Assembly (NCBI GenBank): GCA_021820845.1
Contig: JAKADC010000003.1
Coordinates: 291,630-355,629 of the forward strand
Length of the DNA stretch: 64,000 nucleotides
Source: Pseudomonadota bacterium
GTDB lineage: Bacteria; Pseudomonadota; Gammaproteobacteria; Burkholderiales; Thiobacillaceae
Reading direction: 5' to 3'
Below are positions 55,385 to 64,000 of this stretch, piece by piece (the first letter of the stretch is position 1; each line of letters starts with the position of its first letter). Position numbers and translations under genes: made by a program. Under the pieces are notes generated by a model that was not told the DNA's origin, ran no database searches, and saw only the letters and a list, made by a program, of their open reading frames with translations.

Positions 55385-55736
55385 CGACCGGAACGGCACG
55401 TCCGCCGCGCTCTCGGGCGAAGGCTTTTCCGCGACGTCCGCGCCGCAGCCGCGGGCCGCGCTGCGCGAATGCGCGGCGCTCGCCTACCGCGACGGCGACG
55501 CCGCGCCGCGCGTGGTCGCCAAGGGGCGCGGCATTCTCGCCGACAGCATCATCGAGAAAGCCCGCGCCTCGGGCGTCTACGTTCACGAATCGCGCGAACT
55601 GCTGGCCTTGCTGATGCAGGTCGATCTAGACAGCCGCATCCCGCCGCAGTTGTATGTCGCGGTCGCCGAGCTGCTGGCCTGGCTCTACCGCCTGGAGGCG
55701 TCGGGCGCCGAAGCCCTGCCGCGCGACCCCGCCTGA
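55371..55736 (+). CDS. FlhB C-terminal-domain paralogue (FlhX-like)
   Basis: 121 residues with no membrane segment. AALAYRDGDAAPRVVAKGRGILADSIIEKARASGVYVHESRELLALLMQVDLDSRIPPQLYVAVAELLAWLYRLE is the cytoplasmic domain of FlhB without its NPTH autocleavage motif. Such soluble paralogues (FlhX, YlqH) can substitute for FlhB's C-terminus in the export switch. Next to a FliK-like gene, a natural partner for the switch. Confidence 0.9.
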   Translation: MPAPDDRNGTSAALSGEGFSATSAPQPRAALRECAALAYRDGDAAPRVVAKGRGILADSIIEKARASGVYVHESRELLALLMQVDLDSRIPPQLYVAVAELLAWLYRLEASGAEALPRDPA

Positions 55737-55742
55737 CCCGCA

Positions 55743-56494
55743 TGGATTCTTCGCCCGCCTCCCCCTGCCCCGGTCACGATGGCCCGCTCGCACCGTATAC
55801 CCTGCATTCGCGCTCCGAGATCCTCTTCCTGCTGCGCGCCATCCAGAAACGCAAGCTGCTGGTCAATCTCGACCTGCCGGGCAGCCGGCAGATCATCGTC
55901 ACGTCGGTCCTCGCGGTGAAGGAAACCGGCCGCGCGCTCATCCTCGACAGTCCCCGCATCGACGCGCTCAACCGCGAGCTGCTGTCCGGCGCGGGCGCGC
56001 AGTTCGTCACCCAGATCGACGGCGTCACGGTCTCGTTCGCGACCGGCCCGGTGACCCTGTGCGAATACGAGAAGCTGCCCGCGCTGCGCATCGCCCTGCC
56101 CCGGTCGCTGATCCGGCTGCAGCGGCGCGAGCATTTCAGGGTGCAGCTGCCGCTCGCCAATCCGGTCCGATGCATCGTGCCGGCGGCCGACGGCGGCGAG
56201 CCGGTCGTCACGCATGTCCTGGACATCGGCTGCGGCGGGGTCGCCATCGCTGAAACCGGCGGGCGCATCCCCACCGACACCGGGCGCGTGCTCGCCGACT
56301 GCAAGCTGCTGCTCCCCGACAGCGAGCCGCTCGTGACCGCGCTGGAGGTGCGCAACGCGTCGCGGATCCGGCTGCACAACGGCGTCTTCCAGACCCGCCT
56401 GGGCTGCAAATTCGTCGACCTGCCGCACGGCGTGGCGGCGAGGCTGCAGCGCTTCGTCATGAACATCGAGCGCGCGCGCCGCAACGGCGTCTGA
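55743..56494 (+). CDS. ycgR: Flagellar brake protein YcgR (PilZ)
   Basis: 250 residues. N-terminal YcgR_N domain with LHSRSEILFLLRAIQKRKLLVNLDLPGSRQII, then a PilZ domain with the cyclic di-GMP motifs LIRLQRREHFRVQLP (RxxxR) and HVLDIGCGGVAI (D/N-x-S-x-x-G, here with Gly-Cys at the Ser position). On binding cyclic di-GMP YcgR slows the motor. The altered DxSxxG motif may weaken binding. Six bases after the FlhX-like gene. Confidence 0.92.
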
Positions 56495-56527
56495 GCGCAC
56501 CTCGGACAACGATCAAGGAGACCCCGC

Positions 56528-57487
56528 ATGCAAACGATCCAGCAGGAAATCGACGAACGGACCAATCTCACCAGCTCGAACAAGCTCGAACTGCTGCTGT
56601 TCCGGCTGGGCGAAAGCGCCGGCGCCGACCGCAGCGAGCTGTTCGGCATCAACGTGTTCAAGATAAGGGAGATCATCCCGATGCCGGTCATCACGACCGT
56701 GGCCGGATCGCCGCCCCACATGATGGGCGTGGTGGACCTGCGCGGGCAGGTGCTGCCCGTCATCGACCTGCCCGGCGTGGCGGGCTGCACGCCGAAAACC
56801 GGGCTGAACATCCTGCTGGTCACCGAGTATGCCCGCAGCACGCAGGCCTTCGCCGTCGAATCGGTCGAGGACATCGTGCGGCTCGACTGGCGTCAGGTGC
56901 TGTCCGCCGAGGGCAACGGCGCGAGCGGCATGGTCACCAGCATCGCCCGCCTCGACGGCGACCACAGCGAGCGCCTGGCCCAGGTGCTCGACGTCGAAAC
57001 GATCCTGCGCCAGGTCATGCCGCCCGACGAGCCCGACGTGTCACCCGACGTCGCGGGTCCCCAGGTCGCCATCCGGCGCGGCACCGTCGTCCTGGCGGCG
57101 GACGATTCGCTCATCGCGCGGACGATGATCGAGCAGGGCCTCGCGGCGATGGGCCTGCCCTACATCATGTGCAAGACCGGCAAGGAAGCGTGGGAACAGT
57201 TGCAGGCGCTGTCGGCCAAGGCGCAGGACGCGGGGCAAACCGTCCACGACCGCGTCGCGCTGGTGCTGACCGACCTGGAAATGCCCGAGATGGACGGCTT
57301 CACGCTGACCCGCAACATCAAGCAGGACCCGCGCTTCAGCACGATTCCCGTCGTGATCCACTCGTCGCTGACCGGCTCGACCAACGAGGCCCACGTCAGG
57401 AAGGTGGGCGCGGATGCCTATGTCGCGAAATTCGTCGCCGAGGATCTGGCGAACGCGCTGCGCGAGGCGTTGCAAACACGGCATTGA
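56528..57487 (+). CDS. cheV: Chemotaxis coupling protein CheV
   Basis: 319 residues. Residues about 20-165 are a CheW-like domain (ELLLFRLGES, LFGINVFKIREIIPMPVITTV, HMMGVVDLRGQVLPVIDLP). Residues about 185-315 are a receiver with acidic DDSLIARTMIEQGL, phosphoacceptor in VALVLTDLEMPEMDGFTL and Lys in DAYVAKF. CheV couples receptors to CheA and adapts through its own phosphorylation. AAGGAGA precedes the ATG. Last gene of the fliC cluster. Confidence 0.95.
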   Translation: MQTIQQEIDERTNLTSSNKLELLLFRLGESAGADRSELFGINVFKIREIIPMPVITTVAGSPPHMMGVVDLRGQVLPVIDLPGVAGCTPKTGLNILLVTEYARSTQAFAVESVEDIVRLDWRQVLSAEGNGASGMVTSIARLDGDHSERLAQVLDVETILRQVMPPDEPDVSPDVAGPQVAIRRGTVVLAADDSLIARTMIEQGLAAMGLPYIMCKTGKEAWEQLQALSAKAQDAGQTVHDRVALVLTDLEMPEMDGFTLTRNIKQDPRFSTIPVVIHSSLTGSTNEAHVRKVGADAYVAKFVAEDLANALREALQTRH

Positions 57488-57536
57488 CGCCGCGGGGCGG
57501 CATTCCCGGCCGTGACCGGGATCGCGCCGGTCGCGC

Positions 57537-57896
57537 TCAAATCGGCATGTTCATGATTTCCTGGTAGGCCGATACGAGCTTGTTGCGCACCTGCACGGTC
57601 GCCTGGAACGCGATGCTCGATTTCTGCAGGGCGATCATCGCGTCCGACAGGCTGACGCTGCTGTCGCCCATCTCGAAGCGCTCGGCCAGCTTCTGGGATT
57701 GCAACTGGCCCTGGTTGACCTGATCGAGCGAGGATTTCAGCGCCGACTGGAAATCGACCGCGCCCGCGGCGGGCCCGGCCTGAAGTCCGCCCTCGCCCAC
57801 GGGGCTGGCGCCCGCAGGCGTCGCGCGCGCGGCGGCCGCCTTCAACTGGGCCACCATCGCCTCGATCCGGCTCGTGTCGATCATGCCTACGCTCAT
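57537..57896 (-). CDS. fliE: Flagellar hook-basal body protein FliE
   Basis: 119 residues from ATG 57896, chosen because GAGGAGGGC lies just upstream; an in-frame ATG at 57914 would overlap that site. FliE links the MS ring to the rod. FQSALKSSLDQVNQGQLQSQKLAERFEMGDSSVSLSDAMIALQKSSIAFQATVQVRNKLVSAYQEIMNMPI is the conserved body. It is transcribed away from fliF. In many bacteria fliE is the first gene of fliEFGHIJ on one strand, so the inversion is worth noting. Stop faces the cheV stop. Confidence 0.95.
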   Translation of the reverse strand: MSVGMIDTSRIEAMVAQLKAAAARATPAGASPVGEGGLQAGPAAGAVDFQSALKSSLDQVNQGQLQSQKLAERFEMGDSSVSLSDAMIALQKSSIAFQATVQVRNKLVSAYQEIMNMPI

Positions 57897-58019
57897 CGCG
57901 CCCTCCTCGCCCATCCGGGCGGTTTTTCACGCACCCACCATATCAGCGCCACGGCAAGCCATTCGCGCGATAAGCGGCCGAAACCCGCGCCTATTCCGCC
58001 GATTGAACCGCCGGTCGCT

Positions 58020-58027
58020 GCCGATAA
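58020..58027 (+). promoter_or_regulatory. Possible sigma28 -10 box upstream of fliF
   Basis: Exact GCCGATAA about 100 bases upstream of fliF, in the 233-base divergent gap with fliE. The expected -35 at 58001-58008 matches only two of eight positions, so this may be chance in GC-rich DNA. Confidence 0.25.
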
Positions 58028-58129
58028 TTCGATCACACGAGTCCGATCGGGACGGCTTCATGGGACGACAAGAGTGAATACGGCAATCAGAACCCCGGCG
58101 CGCCATGACGCCGGCACGGCGGGAGCACG

Positions 58130-59782
58130 ATGATGGCGGGCGCGGGTGAACTGGTGATACCGGGGAACGTGATGGATTTCACGCGGACCGCCGGCGGACG
58201 CAAGATCGTCCTGATGCTGGGCGTGGCCGCCGTGATCGCGCTCATGGCCGCCGTGTGGATGTGGGGGCGGCAGCCCGAGTATCGCGTGCTGTTCTCGAAT
58301 TTCAGCGATCGCGACGGCGGCGAGATCGTCGCCCAGCTCGAGAAGATGAACATCCCCTACAAATACGCCGAAGGCGGCGGCGCGCTCCTGGTGCCGGCCG
58401 ACCGCGTGCACGACGCGCGCCTGAAGCTCGCCGCCCAGGGCCTGCCCAAGGGCGGCAACGTCGGCTTCGAGCTGATGGAAAACCAGAAGCTGGGATCCTC
58501 GCAATTCCTCGAGCAGGTCAATTTCCAGCGCGCGATGGAAGGCGAGCTGGCGCGTTCGATCGAATCGCTCTCGGCCGTGCAGGCCGCGCGCGTGCACCTG
58601 GCGATGCCCAAGGACTCGGTGTTCGTCTCCGAGCAGAAGCAGCCCACGGCGTCGGTGCTGCTGAACCTGCATCCCGGGCGCGTGCTCGACGCCCAGCAGG
58701 TCAGCGCCATCGTGCATCTCGTCGCCAGCAGCGTGCCCGAGCTGTCGCCGAAGAACGTGACCGTCGTCGACCAGAACGGCAACCTGCTGTCCGACACCGG
58801 CAAGGCCGCCAGCGCCAACGGCATGGACCCGAGCCAGATCAAATACGTCCAGGACTACCAGCAGAGCGTCGTCAAGCGCATCGAATCGATCATCAGCCCC
58901 ATCGTCGGCGCCGACAACGTGCGCGCGGAAGCGACGGCCGACATGGATTTCTCGCGCAGCGAACAGGCGGTCGAATCGTACAAGCCGAACCAGGCGCCGG
59001 ACGCCATGGCCATCCGCAGCCAGCAGACCAGCGAATCGACGAACGCCTCGCCGAATCCGGGCGGCGTGCCGGGGGCGCTGACCAACCAGCCGCCGGCACC
59101 CGCGACCGCGCCGATCACGACGCCGGGACCCGCCGCGCCCGGGCAAAAACCCGCAGTGGCCGCGGCGCCGCCCGCCCCCCCCACCGCCACGCACAAGGAT
59201 GCCACGGTCAACTACGAAGTCGACAAGACGATTCAATACGTGCAGAAGGCGGGCGGCGGCCTGAGGCGCCTGTCGGTGGCGGTGGTCGTCAACTACCGGA
59301 AGAGCGTCGACAAGGCCGGCAAAGTCGCGATGATGCCGCTGAGCCCCGCCGAGATCGCCCAGATCACCAACCTGGTCAAGGAAGCGATGGGCTACGACAA
59401 GACGCGGGGCGACACGCTCAACGTGGTGAACAGTCCGTTCGCGACCGCGACGCCGGAAACCATCCCCGAGGTGCCGCTGTGGAAGCAGCCGCAGACCCTC
59501 GACATGGGCCTGCAGGCCGGCAAGTACCTGCTGATGGCCCTGGCGCTCTTCGTCCTGTACACGAAGGCCGCCAGGCCGCTTCTCAAGAAGCTTTCCGACA
59601 TGCCCGCATTGCCGCCCGCCGCCCAGGACGTCTACCTGCAGCACGGCGCGGGCGGGGAAACGCTCGCCCTGCCGGGCCGCCGCAACTATCAGGAAAACCT
59701 TTCCCGCGCCCAGAAGCTCGCCAGCGAGGATCCGCGCGTCGTCGCCAACATCGTCAAGACCTGGGTAGGCAGCAATGAGTGA
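58130..59782 (+). CDS. fliF: Flagellar MS-ring protein FliF
   Basis: 550 residues. Membrane ring protein on which the motor is built. First transmembrane helix near residue 25 (KIVLMLGVAAVIALMAAVWMWG), the periplasmic ring-building motifs with EYRVLFSNFSDRDGGEIVAQLEKMNIPYKYAEGG and ARVHLAMPKDSVFVSEQKQPTASVLLNL, a Pro/Ala-rich linker near 300-360, second helix near 465 (YLLMALALFVLYTKAARP) and a C-terminal FliG-binding tail. The stop overlaps fliG by eight bases. GGGAG precedes ATG 58130. Confidence 0.97.
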   Translation: MMAGAGELVIPGNVMDFTRTAGGRKIVLMLGVAAVIALMAAVWMWGRQPEYRVLFSNFSDRDGGEIVAQLEKMNIPYKYAEGGGALLVPADRVHDARLKLAAQGLPKGGNVGFELMENQKLGSSQFLEQVNFQRAMEGELARSIESLSAVQAARVHLAMPKDSVFVSEQKQPTASVLLNLHPGRVLDAQQVSAIVHLVASSVPELSPKNVTVVDQNGNLLSDTGKAASANGMDPSQIKYVQDYQQSVVKRIESIISPIVGADNVRAEATADMDFSRSEQAVESYKPNQAPDAMAIRSQQTSESTNASPNPGGVPGALTNQPPAPATAPITTPGPAAPGQKPAVAAAPPAPPTATHKDATVNYEVDKTIQYVQKAGGGLRRLSVAVVVNYRKSVDKAGKVAMMPLSPAEIAQITNLVKEAMGYDKTRGDTLNVVNSPFATATPETIPEVPLWKQPQTLDMGLQAGKYLLMALALFVLYTKAARPLLKKLSDMPALPPAAQDVYLQHGAGGETLALPGRRNYQENLSRAQKLASEDPRVVANIVKTWVGSNE

Positions 59783-60773
59783 GGCCGGCATCACCAAGGG
59801 CGCGATCCTGATGCTCGCGCTGGGCGAGGAAGGCGCGGCGGAAGTCATGAAATACCTCGGCCCGCGCGAGGTGCAGAAGCTCGGCGAGGCGATGACCGGC
59901 ATGAAGGCCATTCCGCAGGAAGAGGTCGAGACCGTGCTGCACGACTTCAACAACGAGGCCGACCTCAATTCCTCGCTGGGCCTCGACTCGGACGACTACA
60001 TCCGCAGCGTGCTGCGCAAGGCGCTGGGCGACGACAAGGCCAATTCGCTGCTCAACCGCATCCTCGGCGGCGGCGGCGACGCCAGCGGCATCGAAAGCCT
60101 GAAATGGATGGACGCCGAATCGGTCGCCGACCTCGTCCACAGCGAGCATCCGCAGACCATCGCGACCATCCTCGTTCACCTCGAGCGCGACCAGGCGTGC
60201 GAGGTGCTGGGCTGCTTCACCGAGCGGCTGCGCAACGACGTCCTGCTGCGCATCGCCACGCTCTCCGGCGTGCAGCCCGCTGCGCTGCGCGAGCTCAACG
60301 ACGTCCTCACCAAGCTCCTGTCGGGCAGCGACGTGCTGAAGAAGCAGCCGATGGGCGGGACGCGCACGGCAGCCGACATCCTCAATTTCATGAGCGGCGA
60401 GAACGAGCAGTCGGCCATGGAATACCTGAAAAGCTACGACCCCGACATGGCGCAGAAGATCATGGACGAGATGTTCGTGTTCGAGAACATCATGGACATC
60501 GAGGATCGTGGCGTCCAGCTGCTGTTGCGCGAGGTGCAGTCCGACGCGCTCATCATCGCGCTCAAGGGCGCGTCGGAAGGGATGCGCGAGAAGGTCTTCA
60601 AGAACATGTCGCAGCGCGCCGCCGAAATGATGCGCGAGGACCTCGACGCCAAGGGCCCGGTGCGGCTGTCCGAGGTCGAGGCGCAGCAGAAGGAAATCCT
60701 CATGATCGTCCGACGGCTGGCCGACGAAGGCCAGATCTCGCTCGGCGCGAAGGGGGAGGAGCAGTATGTCTGA
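59775..60773 (+). CDS. fliG: Flagellar motor switch protein FliG
   Basis: 332 residues. Rotor protein that meets the stator. N-terminal domain binds FliF (GITKGAILMLALGEEGAAEVMKYLGPREVQKLGEAM), middle domain has the EHPQTIATILVHLERDQACEVL motif (EHPQ), C-terminal domain carries the charged torque helix DRGVQLLLREVQSDALIIALKGASEGMREKVFKNMSQRAAEMMREDL. Overlaps fliF and fliH by eight bases each. Confidence 0.97.
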   Translation: MSEAGITKGAILMLALGEEGAAEVMKYLGPREVQKLGEAMTGMKAIPQEEVETVLHDFNNEADLNSSLGLDSDDYIRSVLRKALGDDKANSLLNRILGGGGDASGIESLKWMDAESVADLVHSEHPQTIATILVHLERDQACEVLGCFTERLRNDVLLRIATLSGVQPAALRELNDVLTKLLSGSDVLKKQPMGGTRTAADILNFMSGENEQSAMEYLKSYDPDMAQKIMDEMFVFENIMDIEDRGVQLLLREVQSDALIIALKGASEGMREKVFKNMSQRAAEMMREDLDAKGPVRLSEVEAQQKEILMIVRRLADEGQISLGAKGEEQYV

Positions 60774-61449
60774 CCGCGCCGCCGGCAGCGTCCGTCCCGC
60801 AACCCGGCCGACGGCGAGCGTCATTCCGGGTGGCGACCCCGCCGCCTTCCAGCCCTGGGAAATGGCGAGCTTCGACGCCCGCCCGCATTCGCCGAAAAAC
60901 GCCGGCCAGCCCGCCGTCGTCCTGCCGACGATCGAGCAGGTCACCGCCATCCAGGAGCAGGCCCGGCAGGAGGGCTACCAGGCGGGCCACGCCGAGGGAC
61001 TCGCCGCCGGACGCGAGGAGGCCGCGCGCGAAGCGGCGCGCCTGCATGAGCTCGCCGGAACGTTTTCGGCGGAAGTCGGCAAGGCCGACGAAGCGATCTC
61101 GCAGCAGGTCCTCGACCTGTCGATCGACCTCGCGCGCGCGCTGCTGAAGTCGGCCCTGGCGGTCCGTCCCGAACTCGTCATCCCCGTCGTCAAGGAAGCC
61201 GTGCGCTACCTGCCGGCCTTGCACCAGCCGGCCCTGCTGTTCCTCAACCCGACCGACGCCGTGCTGGTCCGGGAGCGGATCGGCGACGAACTCGAGAAAA
61301 TGGGCTGGCAGCTCGCCGACGACGGCGCGCTCGAGCCCGGCGGCTGCCGCGTCGAAACCGCCAGCAACCAGATCGACGCCTCGCTGCCGACCCGCTGGCA
61401 ACGGCTGACCGCCGCGCTGGGCAGGCAATCCGACTGGCTGGCCGCGTGA
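60766..61449 (+). CDS. fliH: Flagellar assembly protein FliH
   Basis: 227 residues. Regulates the export ATPase Fli[46 protein letters not shown] is the GxxxG-rich helix typical of FliH, and [35 protein letters not shown] belongs to the C-terminal domain with [30 protein letters not shown]. Overlaps fliG by eight bases; the fliI start lies in its stop. Confidence 0.94.
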   Translation: MSDRAAGSVRPATRPTASVIPGGDPAAFQPWEMASFDARPHSPKNAGQPAVVLPTIEQVTAIQEQARQEGYQAGHAEGLAAGREEAAREAARLHELAGTFSAEVGKADEAISQQVLDLSIDLARALLKSALAVRPELVIPVVKEAVRYLPALHQPALLFLNPTDAVLVRERIGDELEKMGWQLADDGALEPGGCRVETASNQIDASLPTRWQRLTAALGRQSDWLAA

Positions 61450-62849
61450 TGGCGCCGCATTCCCGCAGCGCGCGCTGGAACGCCTACCTGCAGGACTGCG
61501 GCGAGCTGTTGGCGATCGCCGAGCCGATGCAGGTATCCGGCCGCGTCACCCGCGTCGCCGGGCTGGTGATGGAGGCGGTCGGCCTGAAGCTGCCGGTCGG
61601 CAGCGCGTGCAGCGTGCCGATGCCGAACGGCTCGAACCTCGAGGCCGAGGTGGTGGGGTTCTCCGGGGAGCGCATCTTTCTCATGCCGCAGAGCGACATC
61701 GAGGGCCTCGTGCCCGGGGCGCGCGTGTTTCCGGCGGAAGTGATCCCCACCCTGCCGCGCGCAGGGCAGGTGGACCATCCGCGCCGGCGCCCGAGCGACC
61801 GCGCCCGCCACCTGCCGGTCGGCGATGCACTGCTCGGGCGCGTGCTCGACAGCAACGGACGCCCGCTCGACCAACTCGGGCCGCTCCGCGCCACCGCGAC
61901 GGCGCCGCTCTCCAACCGTGCCGCGAACCCGCTCGCACGTGCGCCGATCACCGACATCCTCGACGTCGGCGTGCGCGCCATCAACAGCATGCTGACGGTC
62001 GGCCGCGGCCAGCGCATGGGCCTGTTCGCCGGCTCCGGCGTCGGCAAGAGCGTGCTGCTCGGGATGATGGCGCGCTACACCAGCGCCGACGTGATCGTGG
62101 TCGGCCTGATCGGCGAACGCGGCCGCGAGGTCAAGGAATTCATCGAACAGATACTCGGCGAGGAAGGCCTCGCGCGCGCCGTCGTGGTCGCCGCGCCCGC
62201 CGACACGCCGCCGCTCATGCGATTGCAGGGCGCGGCCTACGCCACGTCGATCGCCGAGCATTTCCGCGACCAGGGCAGGAACGTGCTGCTGATCATGGAC
62301 TCGCTCACGCGCTACGCCATGGCCCAGCGCGAAATCGCGCTGGCGATCGGCGAGCCGCCCGCGACCAAGGGCTACCCGCCGTCGGTGTTCGCCAAGCTGC
62401 CCGCGCTCGTCGAGCGCGCCGGCAACGGCAGGCCCGGCGGCGGTTCGATCACCGCGTTCTACACCGTGCTCACCGAAGGCGACGACCAGCAGGACCCGAT
62501 CGCCGATGCCGCGCGCGCGATTCTCGACGGCCACATCGTGCTCGATCGCGCGCTGGCCGAGAGCGGCCACTATCCGGCCATCGACATCGAACAGTCGATC
62601 AGCCGCGCGATGCACAGCATCACGACGCTCGAGCAGCAGCAGCTCGCGCGCCGCCTGAAAAAGCTCTATTCGCGCTACGAGCGCAGCCGCGACCTGATCA
62701 ACGTCGGCGCCTACGCGGCCGGCACCGACCCGCTGCTGGACGAGGCCATCCGCCTGCAGGCCGGGATGGAAGCCTTCCTGCAGCAGGCCATCCACGAGCG
62801 CTCGGGCGTGCCGGAAAGCCTCGCCGACCTCGCCGCGCTGTTCCAGTGA
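61449..62849 (+). CDS. fliI: Flagellum-specific export ATPase FliI
   Basis: 466 residues from ATG 61449, which shares bases with the fliH stop; GTG 61446 is an alternative. F1-beta-like ATPase: Walker [15 protein letters not shown] near residue 198, catalytic Glu in [14 protein letters not shown], Walker [48 protein letters not shown]. It unfolds and hands substrates to the flagellar export gate. Confidence 0.97.
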   Translation: MAPHSRSARWNAYLQDCGELLAIAEPMQVSGRVTRVAGLVMEAVGLKLPVGSACSVPMPNGSNLEAEVVGFSGERIFLMPQSDIEGLVPGARVFPAEVIPTLPRAGQVDHPRRRPSDRARHLPVGDALLGRVLDSNGRPLDQLGPLRATATAPLSNRAANPLARAPITDILDVGVRAINSMLTVGRGQRMGLFAGSGVGKSVLLGMMARYTSADVIVVGLIGERGREVKEFIEQILGEEGLARAVVVAAPADTPPLMRLQGAAYATSIAEHFRDQGRNVLLIMDSLTRYAMAQREIALAIGEPPATKGYPPSVFAKLPALVERAGNGRPGGGSITAFYTVLTEGDDQQDPIADAARAILDGHIVLDRALAESGHYPAIDIEQSISRAMHSITTLEQQQLARRLKKLYSRYERSRDLINVGAYAAGTDPLLDEAIRLQAGMEAFLQQAIHERSGVPESLADLAALFQ

Positions 62850-62874
62850 CCCCCCACGAATCGAACCCAGCGAA

Positions 62875-63324
62875 ATGACGGCTCCCTCCCCTCTCTCCCT
62901 CCTGATCGAACTGGCGCACAAGGAGACCGACGACGCCGCCGCGCAACTCGGGCTCGCGCTGCGCGCCGGCGACGAGGCGGCGCAGAAGCTCGACCTGCTG
63001 CTGCAATACCGCGACGATTACGCGGCGCGCTGCCAGAACAGTCTGAGCGAGGGAATCAGCACCACGCACCTCCACAACTTCCAGGTGTTCATGCAGAAAC
63101 TCGACCAGGCGATCGCGGGCCAGCAGAGAGTCGTCAGCGACGCGCGGCTGCGGATCGCGCAGGCACGCAGCGTCTGGCAGGCGTGCGAGCAGAAGAAGAT
63201 GTCCTTCGTGACGCTCGCCCAGCGGGCCGACAAGGAACAGTCGCGCCGCGAGCTGCTGCGCGACCAGAAGCAGAACGACGAGCATGCCGCGCGGCGCGCG
63301 CTCCACAAGCTCTCCTCCTCCTGA
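62875..63324 (+). CDS. fliJ: Flagellar export chaperone FliJ
   Basis: 149 residues, almost entirely coiled coil: LLIELAHKETDDAAAQLGLALRAGDEAAQKLDLLLQYRDDY, then FQVFMQKLDQAIAGQQRVVSDARLRIAQARSVWQACEQKKMSF. FliJ sits in the FliI ring like the gamma subunit of F1 and couples it to the export gate. 25 bases after fliI, 13 before fliK. Confidence 0.92.
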   Translation: MTAPSPLSLLIELAHKETDDAAAQLGLALRAGDEAAQKLDLLLQYRDDYAARCQNSLSEGISTTHLHNFQVFMQKLDQAIAGQQRVVSDARLRIAQARSVWQACEQKKMSFVTLAQRADKEQSRRELLRDQKQNDEHAARRALHKLSSS

Positions 63325-63337
63325 GACCGGATCCACC

Positions 63338-64000
63338 ATGAACGCGAGTCCCACGAACCTCAATCCCCTCCAGGCGCTTCGCGCGCCGTCGCCCGCCGGC
63401 AAGGACGCGTCGGCTCCGGACGTGCCGTTCAGCCAGGTGCTATCGGGCGAAATCGCGCAGGCCCGCAGCCATGCCGCGGCGAAGGCGAGCGGCGAGACGG
63501 GCGCGAAGCCCGATCCCGCGCGCCCCGGTGAGCCGGCCGACGGCGGCAAGGATGCCGCGCGCGCCGCCAAGGACGACAAGCACGGGCGGGCGGAAGACAC
63601 GGTCGCGGCGCCCGCGGCCGACGCCGCAATCGCGCCCGCAACGCTGCTCGCGCTGCCCATCGCCGCGGACGCGCCCAAGCCGTCCGCCGACCCGGGGACA
63701 CGGCTCGCCCCGCCCGAACTTGCGTCCGCCACGGCCGCCGCTCTGCCGGCCGCCGCCCAGCCGGCCGCGTCCGGCCCGGCCGACCTCAGCGTCCGCGACA
63801 CCCACGAGGGGCGCAAGGGCCGCGCCGTTCCCGGCGCACCCGCGGGGCACCGCGCCGCCGATCTTCACGACGCGCCGAAGGCCGACCCCGAGGCAGCCAC
63901 GAAGGCCGGCGCGCAGCTCGACGGCGTCGCCGCGCGCACTGCGCAAGCCGCCGCCGAGCCCGCACCCGCCGCTGCCTTCGCGGCTCAACTCGCGGCGGCT
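63338..64000 (+). CDS. fliK: Flagellar hook-length control protein FliK, 3' partial
   Basis: 221 codons are visible from ATG 63338 and the frame is open to the right edge. The N-terminal part is Ala/Pro/Lys/Asp-rich and probably disordered (NASPTNLNPLQALRAPSPAG, VPFSQVLSGEIAQARSHAAAKA), as in FliK rulers. The conserved C-terminal domain lies outside the window. Identification rests on position after fliJ and composition. Confidence 0.8.
   Translation, partial: MNASPTNLNPLQALRAPSPAGKDASAPDVPFSQVLSGEIAQARSHAAAKASGETGAKPDPARPGEPADGGKDAARAAKDDKHGRAEDTVAAPAADAAIAPATLLALPIAADAPKPSADPGTRLAPPELASATAAALPAAAQPAASGPADLSVRDTHEGRKGRAVPGAPAGHRAADLHDAPKADPEAATKAGAQLDGVAARTAQAAAEPAPAAAFAAQLAAA

Overview
The window is 64 kb of GC-rich (about two thirds G+C by eye), gene-dense chromosomal DNA. 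It looks like a free-living, flagellated betaproteobacterium, perhaps of the Thiobacillus/Sulfuricella/Nitrosomonadales type. That placement is my inference from gene content (rluC-HAD-Rieske-sppA-rof order, ftsK-ispD-ispF block, betaproteobacterial flagellar order) and no database search was possible. I see no IS element, CRISPR array, prophage or rRNA. One tRNA gene (Asn) is present.

Layout. 1-2264: end of a type II secretion/pseudopilus cluster (secretin, two GspG-like pseudopilins, one unusual pseudopilin). 2310-6333 (minus): ftsK-ispD-ispF-thpR. 6458-8543 (plus): trxB, Smr protein, peroxiredoxin. 8586-11711 (minus): rluC, HAD phosphatase, Rieske protein, sppA and a small Rof-like gene. 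12123-14702: rne behind a long leader, closed by a bidirectional terminator. 14761-17284 (minus): uvrB and a low-molecular-weight phosphatase. 17358-19868: aminotransferase and a YihY membrane protein fused to a cyclic-nucleotide domain. Then tRNA-Asn, a methyltransferase, a rhodanese and a HIT protein.

22246-28759: a LysR regulator diverges from a tight six-gene run (two YceI proteins, LigB-type dioxygenase, Old Yellow Enzyme, esterase, MFS exporter). A perfect palindrome sits in the divergent promoter. 28873-30762: a probable iron-uptake operon (cupredoxin, FTR1 permease, outer-membrane-like protein) with a palindrome over its predicted -10 box. 31509-38551 (minus): a six-gene run of an AmmeMemoRadiSam B-A fusion, its radical SAM partner, a hydrolase and an ABC exporter. 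The permease/adaptor junction of that exporter looks damaged.

38681-40853: histidine kinase and NarL-type regulator. 41115-48937: a lower-GC island with a TPR O-GlcNAc-transferase-like protein, a sugar aminotransferase, an ATP-grasp ligase, an FkbM methyltransferase and a Gfo/Idh/MocA oxidoreductase. It lies just upstream of a diguanylate cyclase and a very short flagellin, and I interpret it as a flagellin glycosylation locus. 50928-57487: fliC-flaG-fliD-fliS-fliT, a FliK-like protein, an FlhB C-terminal paralogue, YcgR and CheV. 57537-64000: fliE on the minus strand, then fliFGHIJ and the start of fliK, which runs off the window.

The most interesting regions for follow-up are the flagellin-modification island, the AmmeMemoRadiSam/exporter operon with its broken gene junction, and the LysR-controlled redox operon.
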